This document shows positions 36,422 to 46,976 of a DNA stretch of 64,000 bases, piece after piece. Position 1 is the stretch's first letter, and the number at the start of each line of letters is the position of its first letter. The notes below the pieces were generated by a model. It did no database searches, had not been told where the DNA came from, and was given only the letters and a program-made list of their open reading frames with translations. This DNA is from Priestia megaterium (GTDB taxonomy: Bacteria; Bacillota; Bacilli; Bacillales; Bacillaceae_H): assembly GCA_008180335.1 (NCBI GenBank), contig VTEF01000001.1, positions 248,001 to 312,000 of the forward strand, read 5' to 3'. The translations under genes and the position numbers were made by a program.

Positions 36422-36449
36422 GAGTTTAAACTCGATAGAACGACAGTTT
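36422..36449 (+). promoter_or_regulatory. palindrome and imperfect LexA-like site upstream of ruvA
   Basis: GAGTTTAAACTC (36422-36433) is a perfect palindrome; GAAC-GACA-GTTT (36438-36449) matches the Bacillus LexA/DinR core GAACNNNNGTTC except the last base. B. subtilis ruvAB is SOS-regulated, so this is plausible but unproven. A TTGCTT (36357-36362), 18 nt, GATAAT (36381-36386) promoter lies upstream. Confidence 0.4.
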
Positions 36450-36523
36450 TTTCGTATACTAATAATATATAAATAGACGATTGTTTTATTAAATATGACT
36501 GAATGACGTAACAGACATGACGC

Positions 36524-36573
36524 GCGGGCAGTGTTCTCCACTTAACATGATGAAAGCGGAGTTGACTGCCCGC
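36524..36573 (+). other. GC-rich hairpin in the ruvA leader
   Basis: GCGGGCAGT (36524-36532) pairs with ACTGCCCGC (36565-36573); inside, CTCC pairs with GGAG. It stands out as GC-rich in an AT-rich gap and ends 12 nt before the ruvA Shine-Dalgarno. No T-run, so not a classical terminator; may affect leader stability or translation. Confidence 0.55.
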
Positions 36574-36598
36574 CCTTATGTGATAAGGAGAGAGTTTG

Positions 36599-37207
36599 TT
36601 GATTGATTATATAAAAGGTATTGTTACATATATTAACCCTGAATATGTAGTGATTGAGAATAATGAAGTTGGGTACCAAGTATTTACACCTAATCCCTAT
36701 GTATTTTCGATTGATGAGGAAAAGAAAACAATTTATACGTATCAATATGTGAGAGAGGATATTTTAGCGCTGTATGGCTTTGTTTCACGAGAGCAAAAAG
36801 AGCTTTTTATGAAACTCATTAGTGTATCAGGAATTGGTCCAAAAGGTGCTTTAGCTATTTTAGCTTCTGGAAACCCTAGTCAAGTCGTTCAGGCAATTGA
36901 AGAGGAAAATGAGAAGTTTTTGGTGAAGTTTCCTGGTGTCGGAAAGAAAACAGCTCGTCAAATGATTTTAGATTTAAAAGGGAAGCTGCACGATATTGTG
37001 CCAGATGCCATCCCTTCTTTGTTTGCTGATATGGATGAGCAAGAAGTGAAGTCGCAAAGCTCCGAGGCTTTAGATGAAGCAATCGAAGCACTAAAAGTGC
37101 TTGGATACGCAGAACGTGAGATTAATAAAGTAGTCCCTTCATTAATGCAGCAAACATTAACAACAGATCAATACATTAAAGAAGCGTTAAAACGCTTATT
37201 AAAATAA
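36599..37207 (+). CDS. ruvA: Holliday junction branch migration subunit RuvA
   Basis: Tetrameric junction-binding partner of RuvB. 202 residues: OB-fold domain I ([20 protein letters not shown]), two HhH motifs in domain II ([13 protein letters not shown] and [13 protein letters not shown]) and the C-terminal RuvB-binding domain ([18 protein letters not shown]). TTG 36599 gives MIDYIKG as in B. subtilis (MIEFVKG); AAGGAG is 8 nt upstream. TTG 36596 is an alternative. Operon ruvA-ruvB-DUF2905-queA-tgt-yajC. Confidence 0.96.
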   Translation: MIDYIKGIVTYINPEYVVIENNEVGYQVFTPNPYVFSIDEEKKTIYTYQYVREDILALYGFVSREQKELFMKLISVSGIGPKGALAILASGNPSQVVQAIEEENEKFLVKFPGVGKKTARQMILDLKGKLHDIVPDAIPSLFADMDEQEVKSQSSEALDEAIEALKVLGYAEREINKVVPSLMQQTLTTDQYIKEALKRLLK

Positions 37208-37226
37208 AATATGAGGGAGGAGTATG

Positions 37227-38228
37227 ATGGACGATCGTATTGTCACGGGAGATGTACTTGGTGAAGAAGAAGTCATTGAGCAAAGTTTACGTCCTCAAAC
37301 ACTACAACAATATATCGGTCAGCATAAAGTCAAAGCACACTTAGATATCTTCATTAAAGCAGCAAAAATGCGTAATGAAACATTAGATCATGTGCTTTTG
37401 TATGGACCTCCAGGATTAGGTAAAACAACGCTTGCGACGATTATTGCAAATGAAATGGGAGTGCAAATTCGTACAACATCTGGTCCAGCCATTGAGCGCC
37501 CCGGCGATTTAGCTGCTGTATTGACGAGTCTAGAACCAGGAGATGTTCTTTTCATTGACGAGATTCACCGCTTAAATCGTTCGGTAGAAGAGGTGCTATA
37601 TCCAGCTATGGAAGACTTTTGTCTAGATATCGTGATAGGGAAAGGGCCAAGCGCACGTTCAGTTCGATTAGATCTGCCGCCATTTACTTTAGTGGGCGCA
37701 ACGACGAGAGCGGGGTTATTATCGTCCCCATTGCGTGACCGTTTTGGTGTATTAAGCCGCTTAGAATATTATCAAGAACAAGATTTAGCTTCGATTGTAG
37801 AGCGGACTGCAGCGATCTTGGATGTTGAAATTGAGAAGGCTGCTACGTACGAAATAGCAAGAAGAGCAAGAGGAACTCCCCGTATTGCAAATCGTTTATT
37901 ACGAAGAGTGCGTGACTTTGCTCAAGTAAAAGGAAACGGAGAAATTACAGAGTCATTAGCAAATGAAGCGTTAGAGCTATTACAAGTTGACCGTTTAGGT
38001 CTTGATCATATTGACCATAAATTATTAAGAGGGATTATTGAAAAATTTCGCGGGGGGCCGGTTGGTCTCGATACGATTTCAGCTACAATTGGTGAAGAAT
38101 CTCATACCATTGAGGATGTATATGAGCCTTATTTGCTTCAGATTGGTTTTTTGCAGCGAACACCAAGAGGGCGAGTTGTAACCAACTTAGTATATGATCA
38201 TTTTCAATTGGAGGTACCTGATAAGTGA
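37227..38228 (+). CDS. ruvB: Holliday junction helicase motor RuvB
   Basis: AAA+ ATPase driving branch migration. 333 residues with Walker [10 protein letters not shown], Walker [10 protein letters not shown], sensor 1 GATTRAG, arginine finger region LRDRFG and the C-terminal winged helix ([20 protein letters not shown]). ATG 37227 (MDDRIV) is chosen over the adjacent ATG 37224 on spacing from GAGGGAGG and alignment. 16 bp after ruvA. Confidence 0.98.
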   Translation: MDDRIVTGDVLGEEEVIEQSLRPQTLQQYIGQHKVKAHLDIFIKAAKMRNETLDHVLLYGPPGLGKTTLATIIANEMGVQIRTTSGPAIERPGDLAAVLTSLEPGDVLFIDEIHRLNRSVEEVLYPAMEDFCLDIVIGKGPSARSVRLDLPPFTLVGATTRAGLLSSPLRDRFGVLSRLEYYQEQDLASIVERTAAILDVEIEKAATYEIARRARGTPRIANRLLRRVRDFAQVKGNGEITESLANEALELLQVDRLGLDHIDHKLLRGIIEKFRGGPVGLDTISATIGEESHTIEDVYEPYLLQIGFLQRTPRGRVVTNLVYDHFQLEVPDK

Positions 38229-38425
38229 ATGAACTTCCTAAAATGTTGATGGTTATGGGCAGCATTCTATTGCTTTTAGGCTTTTTTATTCAATTTATTG
38301 GAAAAATACCTGGGGATATAGTATTGAAAAAAGGAAATACCACATTTTATTTTCCAATTGTCACATCTATTATCATAAGTGTTGTACTATCCCTTATTTT
38401 CTTTTTAATTGGTCGGTTTAAATAA
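38225..38425 (+). CDS. DUF2905 small membrane protein
   Basis: 66 residues with two membrane helices (about 8-26 and 44-63) flanking [19 protein letters not shown], the DUF2905 signature. Function unknown. It starts at GTG 38225 overlapping the ruvB stop by 4 bp, with GGAGGT 9 nt upstream. B. subtilis has the equivalent small gene (yrzS, from memory) between ruvB and queA. Confidence 0.88.
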   Translation: MNELPKMLMVMGSILLLLGFFIQFIGKIPGDIVLKKGNTTFYFPIVTSIIISVVLSLIFFLIGRFK

Positions 38426-38448
38426 TATAGTAGAAACAGGTGAAAGTG

Positions 38449-39477
38449 ATGAAAGTAGAGTTATTTGATTTTCATTTACCAGAAGAACTCATTGCACAAA
38501 CGCCTCTTGAACAGCGTGATGCGTCGAGATTAATGGTGTTAAATAAGAAAACAGGAGATGTCAGCCATCATATGTTTCATGACCTTCTTGATTATCTGCA
38601 AGAAGGAGATTGTCTTGTATTAAACGATACACGTGTTCTTCCTGCTCGTTTGTTTGGTACAAAAGAAGATACAGGTGCAAACATTGAAGTTTTATTATTA
38701 AAGCAAACAGAAGGTGACATGTGGGAAACCCTTGTGAAACCTGCAAAGCGTGTAAAAGAAGGAACCGTTATCTCATTTGGTGATGGCCGTTTAACTGCTG
38801 TATGTAAAGCAGCAAGTGATCAAGGCGGACGTCTACTAGAATTTCGTTACGAGGGTATTTTTTATGAAGTATTAGAGCAGCTTGGTGAAATGCCGTTACC
38901 TCCATATATCAAGGAACGTCTTGGGGACCGAGAGCGTTATCAAACAGTGTTTGCACGCGAGCAAGGTTCTGCTGCTGCACCGACAGCTGGTCTGCACTTT
39001 ACAGAAAGCATGTTAGAAGAAATTAAAGCAAAAGGCATTCATATTGCTTTCTTAACATTGCACGTAGGACTGGGTACATTTCGTCCAGTCAGTGTAGATA
39101 ATTTAGAAGAACATGACATGCATTCAGAATTTTATCAAGTAAGTGAAGGCACAGCAACATTATTAAATCATGTTCGTGAAAATGGAGGCCGAATTATTTC
39201 GGTTGGCACAACCTCTACTCGTACACTTGAAACAATTGCAACTGAACATAATGGAAGATTTGTCGCATCGTCTGGTTGGACCAATATCTTTATTTTTCCA
39301 GGTTATGAATTTAAAGCAATTGACGGTATGATTACAAACTTTCATCTGCCGAAATCAACCCTCATTATGCTAGTAAGTGCACTAGCAGGAAGAGAACATG
39401 TCATCTCAGCTTATGAAAAGGCTGTTGAAGAAAAATATCGATTTTTTAGTTTTGGCGATGCAATGTTAATTTTGTAA
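38449..39477 (+). CDS. queA: S-adenosylmethionine:tRNA ribosyltransferase-isomerase
   Basis: Transfers ribosyl from SAM to preQ1-tRNA to give epoxyqueuosine. 342 residues: [51 protein letters not shown] and the C-terminal GTTSTRTLE / [16 protein letters not shown] motifs. The start is ATG 38449 with ACAGGTGA upstream; the GTG at 38440 is in the Shine-Dalgarno. Followed by tgt, the preceding enzyme of the pathway. Confidence 0.97.
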   Translation: MKVELFDFHLPEELIAQTPLEQRDASRLMVLNKKTGDVSHHMFHDLLDYLQEGDCLVLNDTRVLPARLFGTKEDTGANIEVLLLKQTEGDMWETLVKPAKRVKEGTVISFGDGRLTAVCKAASDQGGRLLEFRYEGIFYEVLEQLGEMPLPPYIKERLGDRERYQTVFAREQGSAAAPTAGLHFTESMLEEIKAKGIHIAFLTLHVGLGTFRPVSVDNLEEHDMHSEFYQVSEGTATLLNHVRENGGRIISVGTTSTRTLETIATEHNGRFVASSGWTNIFIFPGYEFKAIDGMITNFHLPKSTLIMLVSALAGREHVISAYEKAVEEKYRFFSFGDAMLIL

Positions 39478-39482
39478 TTTAA

Positions 39483-40640
<1,158 letters not shown>

Positions 40641-40715
40641 GTCATTACAGGATTTTTCATCAAAATATGAATGAGCACCTGTTGATAAAATAATTTATTT
40701 AAAGGAGGAGATTTT

Positions 40716-40976
40716 GTGGAAATCTTACAAGCCATTTGGCCATTACTATTAATGTTCGCCATTTTCTATTTCTTGTTAATCCGTCCGCAACAAAAGCGTC
40801 AAAAAGCAGTACAGCAAATGCAATCTGAACTTAAAAAAGGTGATAAAATTATCACAATCGGTGGGATGCATGGTTTAGTAGATGCAATTGATGAAGGGAA
40901 AGTTGTTGTGAAAAGCACAGACGGCTCAAAACTAACATTTGATCGTGCTGCTATTCGCGAAGTGCGCAACGACTAA
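40716..40976 (+). CDS. yajC: preprotein translocase subunit YajC
   Basis: Small accessory subunit of Sec translocase with SecDF. 86 residues: a single N-terminal membrane helix (WPLLLMFAIFYFLLIRP), then a cytoplasmic domain KGDKIITIGGMHGLVDAI. It starts at GTG 40716 with AAAGGAGGAG. Last gene before a strong terminator. Confidence 0.95.
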   Translation: MEILQAIWPLLLMFAIFYFLLIRPQQKRQKAVQQMQSELKKGDKIITIGGMHGLVDAIDEGKVVVKSTDGSKLTFDRAAIREVRND

Positions 40977-40984
40977 TAAAATAA

Positions 40985-41028
40985 TAAAAAAAGCCTTATA
41001 CAAGAATTGACTTGTATAAGGCTTTTTT
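40985..41028 (+). terminator. terminator between yajC and yrzE
   Basis: A perfect 18-bp stem (about 40987-41004 with 41011-41028), 6-nt loop, A-run and T-run flanks; serves both convergent genes. Confidence 0.92.
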
Positions 41029-41030
41029 AC

Positions 41031-41414
41031 TTACGTTTGGCGATAACCACTTAGATTGACACCCATAACCCCGCCCAAAATAGCTGTGGTTAAGAAGCCA
41101 GCATGAAACAAAAGTTGATTCATTGAAAAAAGTTGATTATACCCTAAAAATTGAAGCATAAGCATTAAGAGTGAGTAAACGAGACCGGTAGCGCCGCCAA
41201 TGAGCCATCCTTTTGAACCGCTTTTCCCTCCTGACATAAATCCGCCAATAAATACGCTAATAAAAGATAGTATGATGATAAATAGTTGGACAGATTGTTC
41301 TTCTAACGATGAAAATTTAAGTATTAAAGAAAAAATAAGACTGACAATAAAACCAATCATAAAAATAGCGGTCACGCCAAAAAAAATTGCACTGCCAATT
41401 CGATTTGTTTCCAT
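41031..41414 (-). CDS. yrzE: TIGR04086 family membrane protein
   Basis: 127 residues, four hydrophobic segments, with GGFMSGGKSGSKGWLIGGATGLVY typical of the TIGR04086/YrzE family (split here: GGFMSGGKSG then SKGWLIGGATG). Function unknown. ATG 41414 follows AAGGGGGC. Same place and orientation as yrzE in B. subtilis. Confidence 0.85.
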   Translation of the reverse strand: METNRIGSAIFFGVTAIFMIGFIVSLIFSLILKFSSLEEQSVQLFIIILSFISVFIGGFMSGGKSGSKGWLIGGATGLVYSLLMLMLQFLGYNQLFSMNQLLFHAGFLTTAILGGVMGVNLSGYRQT

Positions 41415-41565
41415 CTCAAGAGCCCCCTTATGTTAAACAAAGTAGTTGTCTTCTTAGTACGAGCATATTCACATTTTTGGAAAAATAGACGCACAAAAAT
41501 TCGTCATGTTTTTAATCTAAGTCGTACAAATTAATAAAGAATGCGTAGAATCGGGAGGAATCAAA

Positions 41566-42225
41566 ATGGAATTATTGATGATGGTGTTACGAACGATTTT
41601 TTTATATAGCATTGTACTTATTATTTTTCGTGTGATGGGAAAGAGAGAAATTGGTGAGCTTAGTATTTTGGATCTGGTTGTCTTTATTATGATTGCTGAA
41701 TTGGCAGTTATGGCAATCGAAGATACAAATGATCCACTTCTGCATACTGTCGTACCAATGGTAACATTGTTAATTATTCAAATTGGATTAGCTATGTGGT
41801 CTTTGAAAAATAATCGAGTACGAAATTTAATTGATGGAAATCCCAGTGTTATCATTGAAAATGGTCAAATTAGAGAAATGGAAATGAAGAAGCAGCGCTA
41901 TAATTTTAACGACTTACTTATACAACTGCGTGAAAAAAATGTAAAAAACATTGCTGATGTCGAATTTGCTATTCTAGAACCTTCTGGTAAGCTTTCTGTA
42001 TTTGAAAAAAAGAATAATGGTACTCAAACAGGCAAAGAAAGCTTGAACTTGCCTTATATTGTAGACGGTATTATCCAGGAGGAACATTTAGCGCTAGATA
42101 ATCGAACAAACCTTTGGCTGCGACAAGAAATGAAAAAACTTGGATATGAAGATGTAAAAAAAATATCATATTGCAGTTATGATAACGGCACTTTTTTTAT
42201 CGATTTAGTAGATAAGAAAACGTAA
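41566..42225 (+). CDS. yrbG: DUF421 membrane protein YrbG
   Basis: 219 residues: three N-terminal membrane segments with GKREIGELSILDLVVFIMIAE, then a cytoplasmic YcaP/YetF-type domain (LIDGNPSVIIENGQIREMEM; DVEFAILEPSGKLSVF). In related YetF proteins this domain affects spore or membrane properties; function here is not known. RBS GGGAGGAATC. Faces spoVB. Confidence 0.88.
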   Translation: MELLMMVLRTIFLYSIVLIIFRVMGKREIGELSILDLVVFIMIAELAVMAIEDTNDPLLHTVVPMVTLLIIQIGLAMWSLKNNRVRNLIDGNPSVIIENGQIREMEMKKQRYNFNDLLIQLREKNVKNIADVEFAILEPSGKLSVFEKKNNGTQTGKESLNLPYIVDGIIQEEHLALDNRTNLWLRQEMKKLGYEDVKKISYCSYDNGTFFIDLVDKKT

Positions 42226-42384
42226 CCTATTAGTGAAAATGAGAAGCTTCGCGATGGAAGGTAAACACGTGCTGAAAAGCTAGCAAGGGATGTAGAGATA
42301 GATTGTCCGTTAAGGTATAAACACCAAAGCATCGGCACTGCGGCAACATCTGTGTGATCGGTATGCTACAGATCTCAATTCACA
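42226..42384 (+). other. intergenic stretch between yrbG and spoVB with element-like fragment
   Basis: No coding frame. Around 42312-42335 the sequence AAGGTATAAACACCAAAGC resembles AAAGGTATAAACCTCAACTGC in the repeat element at 44158-44292, so this may be a worn copy without the conserved tail. Weak evidence. Confidence 0.3.
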
Positions 42385-42417
42385 ATTAGAGGGAGGAAAG
42401 AAAACCTCCCTAATTTA
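42385..42417. terminator. bidirectional terminator yrbG / spoVB
   Basis: GGGAGG (42391-42396) pairs with CCTCCC (42405-42410) with an ATTA/TAAT extension around a small bulge; it lies 10 bp past the 3' end of spoVB. Confidence 0.7.
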
Positions 42418-42426
42418 AGCTTTAAT

Positions 42427-43977
42427 CTATTTACGTTTAAAAAATCGAAGAATTGAAAAACGGTGTAATTCTTCTTTCGTAATCAATTTAAATGCCAATA
42501 ACAAACTGACATAGATCATACTTGTTACAATAATGGAAAGCAGTGTTTGAAGTGTTAATGAAAGAGATGCAAATGCATATTTAAAGGCGTAATGACCAAC
42601 AAAACCAGACATAAACATGACAATAAAACTTTTTATATACTCAAACAGCTGAAGTTTATAGGTGATTTTCTTCATGACAGTCGATAAATGAAGAAGTGTT
42701 ACGAGCATTATGCCGACTACAATTGCAAGTCCAGCTCCCATAATTCCAAGGTGAGGTTGAGTCGCTAGTAAAAAAATCAAGGAAGTTTTAACAGCGGCAC
42801 CAATGAAGCTATTGATCATTGCTGCTTTTGCTAAATCTAATGCCTGTAAAACAGCTTGTAAGGGACCTTGAAAATAGTAAAAAATAAAAAATGGAGCCAT
42901 CATTTTGACGAAAATCGCCGCTTTATCTGTTCCATACATAATTTCCATAACAGGATTAGCAAATACATATAAAACGACAACAGCTAATCCGCCTGTTACA
43001 AATGAAAGGCGAAGAGCCTGGTGAAGGCGATATTCAATTTGTTTCATTTGATTTTGAGCGAGTGATTCACTAATAGCTGGTACCAGTGATGTTGATAGAG
43101 AGACTGTAACAAAAGAAGGAAGCATTAATAAAGGTAGAGCAAACCCCGTTAGTTCTCCATATTGCTTCGTTGCAATGGCTGTAGCAACTCCAGCTATCGC
43201 TAAGCTCTGTGCGACGACGATAGGCTCTAAAAACCAAGAAATTGAACCGATCATTCTACTTCCCGTCGTTGGAACAGCAATTCGCATTAAATCAAAGAAT
43301 GTATCTTTTCCAGCATGTAGCGACTTGAAAAAATTACGACGTACGTTAATTTTCTTTTTACGCTTAAACGTGTACATCATGTAAACCAAGGAAGCTAACT
43401 CTCCAAATACAGATGACAGCATCGCACCAGCTGCTGCATACTCAATGCCGTATGGAAGGAAAGCTTTTGTACATACAGCAATAAGCGTAATTCTTACAAC
43501 TTGTTCAATAATCTGTGAATAAGCAGCCGGCTTCATTTGCTGCCTTCCTTGAAAATACCCACGGATGACTGATGAAATTGCAATAATTGGGATGACTGGA
43601 ATGATCGCAAGTAAAGGATAAATCGTTCGCTCATCTGTAAAGAAGGTTTTTGCAATAACGGGAGCGAATAGTATTAAACCGAGTGTAAATAAAATGCTTA
43701 ATGTACACGTGATACTAAGAGAAACAACTAAAATTTTTTTAATCTTTTGCTTATCACCTAGCGCCTCTGCTTCTGCCACTAGTTTGGAAATGGCGATTGG
43801 TAGGCCGAGTTGGGTTAATGTAATAACGAGAACCAGTGTCGGAACAGCCATCATGTAGAGCCCGACGCCTTCATCTCCAATCATTCTCGCAATGACAATT
43901 CGGTTCACAAATCCAAGGACTCTTGTAATTAACCCGGCTACAATCAAAATGATTGTTCCTTGTAAAAATTTTGACAT
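42427..43977 (-). CDS. spoVB: SpoVB, MOP-superfamily lipid II/oligosaccharide flippase for cortex
   Basis: Polytopic MATE-like membrane protein needed for spore cortex synthesis. 516 residues, about 14 hydrophobic segments; begins KFLQGTIILIVAGLITRVLG, with RMIGDEGVGLYMMAVP and YFQGRQQMKPAAYSQIIEQ typical of the Spo V B family. ATG 43977; a sigma-E-like promoter lies 40-70 bp upstream. Same gene order as B. subtilis. Confidence 0.94.
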   Translation of the reverse strand: MSKFLQGTIILIVAGLITRVLGFVNRIVIARMIGDEGVGLYMMAVPTLVLVITLTQLGLPIAISKLVAEAEALGDKQKIKKILVVSLSITCTLSILFTLGLILFAPVIAKTFFTDERTIYPLLAIIPVIPIIAISSVIRGYFQGRQQMKPAAYSQIIEQVVRITLIAVCTKAFLPYGIEYAAAGAMLSSVFGELASLVYMMYTFKRKKKINVRRNFFKSLHAGKDTFFDLMRIAVPTTGSRMIGSISWFLEPIVVAQSLAIAGVATAIATKQYGELTGFALPLLMLPSFVTVSLSTSLVPAISESLAQNQMKQIEYRLHQALRLSFVTGGLAVVVLYVFANPVMEIMYGTDKAAIFVKMMAPFFIFYYFQGPLQAVLQALDLAKAAMINSFIGAAVKTSLIFLLATQPHLGIMGAGLAIVVGIMLVTLLHLSTVMKKITYKLQLFEYIKSFIVMFMSGFVGHYAFKYAFASLSLTLQTLLSIIVTSMIYVSLLLAFKLITKEELHRFSILRFFKRK

Positions 43978-44016
43978 GTCATCTCACTGCCTTTTTGGAC
44001 AAAGTAGTAATCGCTG

Positions 44017-44045
44017 ATTTAATGAAATATATGCGGTATATATGT
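44017..44045 (-). promoter_or_regulatory. candidate sigma-E promoter of spoVB
   Basis: On the minus strand: ACATATA (44045-44039), 14 nt, CATTAAAT (44024-44017). Two mismatches in each box to KMATATT-N14-CATACAHT, correct spacing, and known sigma-E control of spoVB in B. subtilis. Confidence 0.5.
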
Positions 44046-44157
44046 CCAAGCATGACAAGTAATCTTATATCTTCACTGAAATATAAACAGAGGTAAAAGC
44101 AATATTCTTATGTGAACGTGGTGTTAACAGGCAATAAACCTTTATTCAACCTAACTA

Positions 44158-44292
44158 AACGGGAGAACCATAAAGGTATAAACCTCAACTGCTATGCCCT
44201 TTGGAAACGTCTATATGCCTAGGGTTGGTGGAACCGTAACTAACAATCAGTAGGGGTGAAGAAAGCTTGAACTGATTGAAGTTTTACTTTAT
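44158..44292 (+). repeat. repetitive intergenic element, copy B
   Basis: Begins near AAACGGGAGAACC, contains GGTATAAACC, GGGTTGGTGGAACC, TAACTAACAATCAGT (44237-44251), ACTGATT (44271-44277, pairing with AATCAGT) and ends GAAGTTTTACTTTAT (44278-44292). Its 3' half aligns with copy A in the valS leader. The structured series of stems and constant tail resemble transposon-end or guide-RNA-type ends of IS200/IS605 elements (inference). Confidence 0.6.
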
Positions 44293-44326
44293 AGGACACG
44301 TGATTTAAAAAGGAGAGTAATGATTT

Positions 44327-44620
44327 ATGATTCATTCACGGTTGGAAACGTCTAAAGAGCTCATTCAGCCTGTTATTACGAGCAAATTAGAAGAGTTTCA
44401 TCTCATTGGGTATGAGGAATTAACCGAAAAAGATTTATGGGCTTATTTAGAACAAAAAAAGTGGAGAAAATGTGAAGAATTGTCACTTCATCAAATTGTC
44501 AATGATATTTTAAGTGTAAAAATAACGCAAGTGATGAGCTATGTTACAATTGAATCATACAAATCAGATATGTTTGATACTGTTACTGATAGTGATGACT
44601 GGAAAGAGTTATTAAAGTAA
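44327..44620 (+). CDS. comN: post-transcriptional regulator ComN
   Basis: 97-residue cytosolic protein (YrzD/ComN family). In B. subtilis it stabilises comE mRNA and locates to septum and poles with DivIVA. Visible family features: helical N-terminus LIQPVITSKLEEFHLIGYEE, then LTEKDLWAYLEQKKW and LHQIVNDILSVKITQVMSY. ATG 44327 after AAAAGGAGAG. Between spoVB and secDF as in B. subtilis. Its leader abuts repeat element B. Confidence 0.88.
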   Translation: MIHSRLETSKELIQPVITSKLEEFHLIGYEELTEKDLWAYLEQKKWRKCEELSLHQIVNDILSVKITQVMSYVTIESYKSDMFDTVTDSDDWKELLK

Positions 44621-44643
44621 TGAAAAATTTACAAAGACGTTAT

Positions 44644-44672
44644 TTGACAGACATTGTGTTATGAAAGATAAT
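44644..44672 (+). promoter_or_regulatory. sigma-A promoter of secDF
   Basis: Perfect TTGACA (44644-44649), 17-nt spacer, GATAAT (44667-44672, 5 of 6). Start point about 50 bp upstream of the secDF Shine-Dalgarno. Confidence 0.75.
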
Positions 44673-44737
44673 TAAAATGGTCATTCAGCAGTTATCATCT
44701 CATGTTTTTGTTACATAAGAAGGAGGATTTCTTGTCC

Positions 44738-46975
44738 ATGGTGAAAAGAGGACGTATCGTTGCTTTTTTCCTCTTAGTACTACTTGTATTTAGTACAATT
44801 GGAACAACGATGACAGGCATCACAAAAGATATTAAACTTGGCCTCGACCTTCAAGGCGGATTTGAAATTTTATATGAAGTAAATCCAGCTAAAAAAGGCG
44901 ATGTCATTAATGATCGTGCGCTTAATAGCACTGTAGAAGCATTAAACCAACGTGTAAATGTACTTGGCGTAAGTGAACCAAGTATTCAAATTGAAGGCGA
45001 CGATCGAATTCGAGTGCAGTTAGCAGGTGTTACCGATCAAGCTCAGGCACGTGAAATATTATCTACAGAAGCCAATTTAACGTTTCGCGATGTAAACGAT
45101 AATGTGTTAATGGATGGATCTGACTTAGCGCAAAATGGTGCTAAGCAGACATTTGATGAAAACAATCAGCCTAGCGTCTCACTTAAGTTGAAAGATGCAG
45201 AAAAATTTAAAGAAGTAACGGAAAAAGTTTTAAAAATGGGTCCTCCTAATAATTTATTAGTCATTTGGCTAGATTTTGAAGAAGGAAAAGACTCATATAA
45301 AGCAGAGGCTGCAAAGCAAAATCCTAAATTTTTATCAGCAGCATCTGTAAATCAAGTATTCAATCAAAAAGAAGTGTCCATTACAGGTGGAAACTTTACT
45401 GTAAAGAGTGCAAATGAGTTAGCTGAATTGTTAAATGCTGGAGCATTGCCAGTAAAATTAGATGAATTGTATTCAACTTCTGTTGGAGCACAATTTGGTG
45501 AAAAAGCATTAGAAATGACAGTGTTAGCTGGATTGATAGGCGTTGCAATTATCTTTATTTATATGATTGCTTTCTATCGCTTACCTGGACTTATTGCAGT
45601 TGTCACATTAAGCTTTTATCTATATTTGAATCTGCTTGTATTTGATTTAATGCATGTTGTCATGACATTGCCTGGTATTGCTGCTCTCATACTTGGTGTA
45701 GGGATGGCAGTTGATGCAAATATCATTACATATGAACGGATAAAAGATGAGCTGAAAACAGGCCGTTCAGTTGTGTCTGCTTTTCGGGCAGGTAACCGCC
45801 GATCGTTAGCAACGATTTTTGATGCAAACTTAACAACAATGCTAGCAGCAGTAGTCTTATTCATTTATGGGACAAGTTCAGTAAAAGGATTTGCCACGAC
45901 ACTGATGATTGGGATTGTCTTAAGTTTCGTAACAGCGGTGTATGGAACGAGGTTGTTATTAAGCTTATTGGTAAATAGTCGTTGGTTTAATAATAAACCT
46001 CATTATTTCGGTGTGAAAAAGTCAGAAATTCAAGATTTGAGTAAAGATGATGGCACGGCTTTGCTGCCAACGGCATGGGATAAAATTGACTTCGTAAAAT
46101 ATCGTAAACGATTCTTTACTGTTTCGAGCGTGCTAGCGATTGCGGGAATTATTACATTAGCTATCTTTAAGTTAAATCTTGGCATAGACTTTTCAAGCGG
46201 GACGCGTGTAGAAATTTCTAGTGATCAATCATTAACGCAAGAAGAAGTTCAAAAGGAAATGTCTTCATTAAATTTAGATACAGATGACATCGTTATTTCT
46301 GGCGATCAGAAGAACATTGGCGTTGCTCGTCTAGTCGGTGTATTAAATCAAGAAGAGATTGCTGAATTAAAGCAGCATTTTAATGACAAATATGGTTCAG
46401 AACCTAACGTAAGTACAGTATCACCGACAGTAGGAAAAGAATTAGCTCGTAACGCGTTAATTGCAGTGCTAATTGCTTCAGTTGGCATTATCATTTACGT
46501 GACATTGCGTTTTGAACTGTACATGGCATTAGCTGCGATTGTTGCATTATTTCATGATGCGTTTTTCATTCTTACGTTCTTTAGTATTACTCGTTTAGAG
46601 GTAGATTTAACGTTTATTGCAGCGATTTTAACCATTGTTGGTTATTCTATTAACGATACAATTGTAACGTTTGACCGAATTCGTGAAAATATGAAGCGTT
46701 TCAAATCTAAAACGTTTGCTGATTTAGTGTTTATTGTTAACTTAAGTTTACGTGAAACATTAACGCGTTCTTTAAATACGATTGTAACGGTTGTTGTTGC
46801 AGTTATTTCTCTAATGATTTTTGGAAGTGAGTCAATTCAAAATTTCTCAATTGCTTTATTAATAGGGTTAATTGCAGGTACGTATTCATCTGTATTTATC
46901 GCATCTCAATTATGGCTTGTATGGAAAGGGAAGCAATTAGAACGTAAAAAGCAAAACGAAGTGGAGAAAGAATAA
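44738..46975 (+). CDS. secDF: fused SecD-SecF protein export subunit
   Basis: RND-type membrane protein that uses the proton gradient to aid late steps of Sec export. 745 residues: SecD half (LGLDLQGGFEILYEV, P1 domain, GVGMAVDANIITYERIKDEL) fused to SecF half (LGIDFSSGTRVEI, GYSINDTIVTFDRIREN), about 12 membrane helices. The fusion is normal in Bacillus. The start is ATG 44738 (MVKRGRIVAFFL) or TTG 44732; GGAGGA at 44722-44727 fits TTG better by spacing. Confidence 0.97.
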   Translation: MVKRGRIVAFFLLVLLVFSTIGTTMTGITKDIKLGLDLQGGFEILYEVNPAKKGDVINDRALNSTVEALNQRVNVLGVSEPSIQIEGDDRIRVQLAGVTDQAQAREILSTEANLTFRDVNDNVLMDGSDLAQNGAKQTFDENNQPSVSLKLKDAEKFKEVTEKVLKMGPPNNLLVIWLDFEEGKDSYKAEAAKQNPKFLSAASVNQVFNQKEVSITGGNFTVKSANELAELLNAGALPVKLDELYSTSVGAQFGEKALEMTVLAGLIGVAIIFIYMIAFYRLPGLIAVVTLSFYLYLNLLVFDLMHVVMTLPGIAALILGVGMAVDANIITYERIKDELKTGRSVVSAFRAGNRRSLATIFDANLTTMLAAVVLFIYGTSSVKGFATTLMIGIVLSFVTAVYGTRLLLSLLVNSRWFNNKPHYFGVKKSEIQDLSKDDGTALLPTAWDKIDFVKYRKRFFTVSSVLAIAGIITLAIFKLNLGIDFSSGTRVEISSDQSLTQEEVQKEMSSLNLDTDDIVISGDQKNIGVARLVGVLNQEEIAELKQHFNDKYGSEPNVSTVSPTVGKELARNALIAVLIASVGIIIYVTLRFELYMALAAIVALFHDAFFILTFFSITRLEVDLTFIAAILTIVGYSINDTIVTFDRIRENMKRFKSKTFADLVFIVNLSLRETLTRSLNTIVTVVVAVISLMIFGSESIQNFSIALLIGLIAGTYSSVFIASQLWLVWKGKQLERKKQNEVEKE

Positions 46976-46976
46976 G

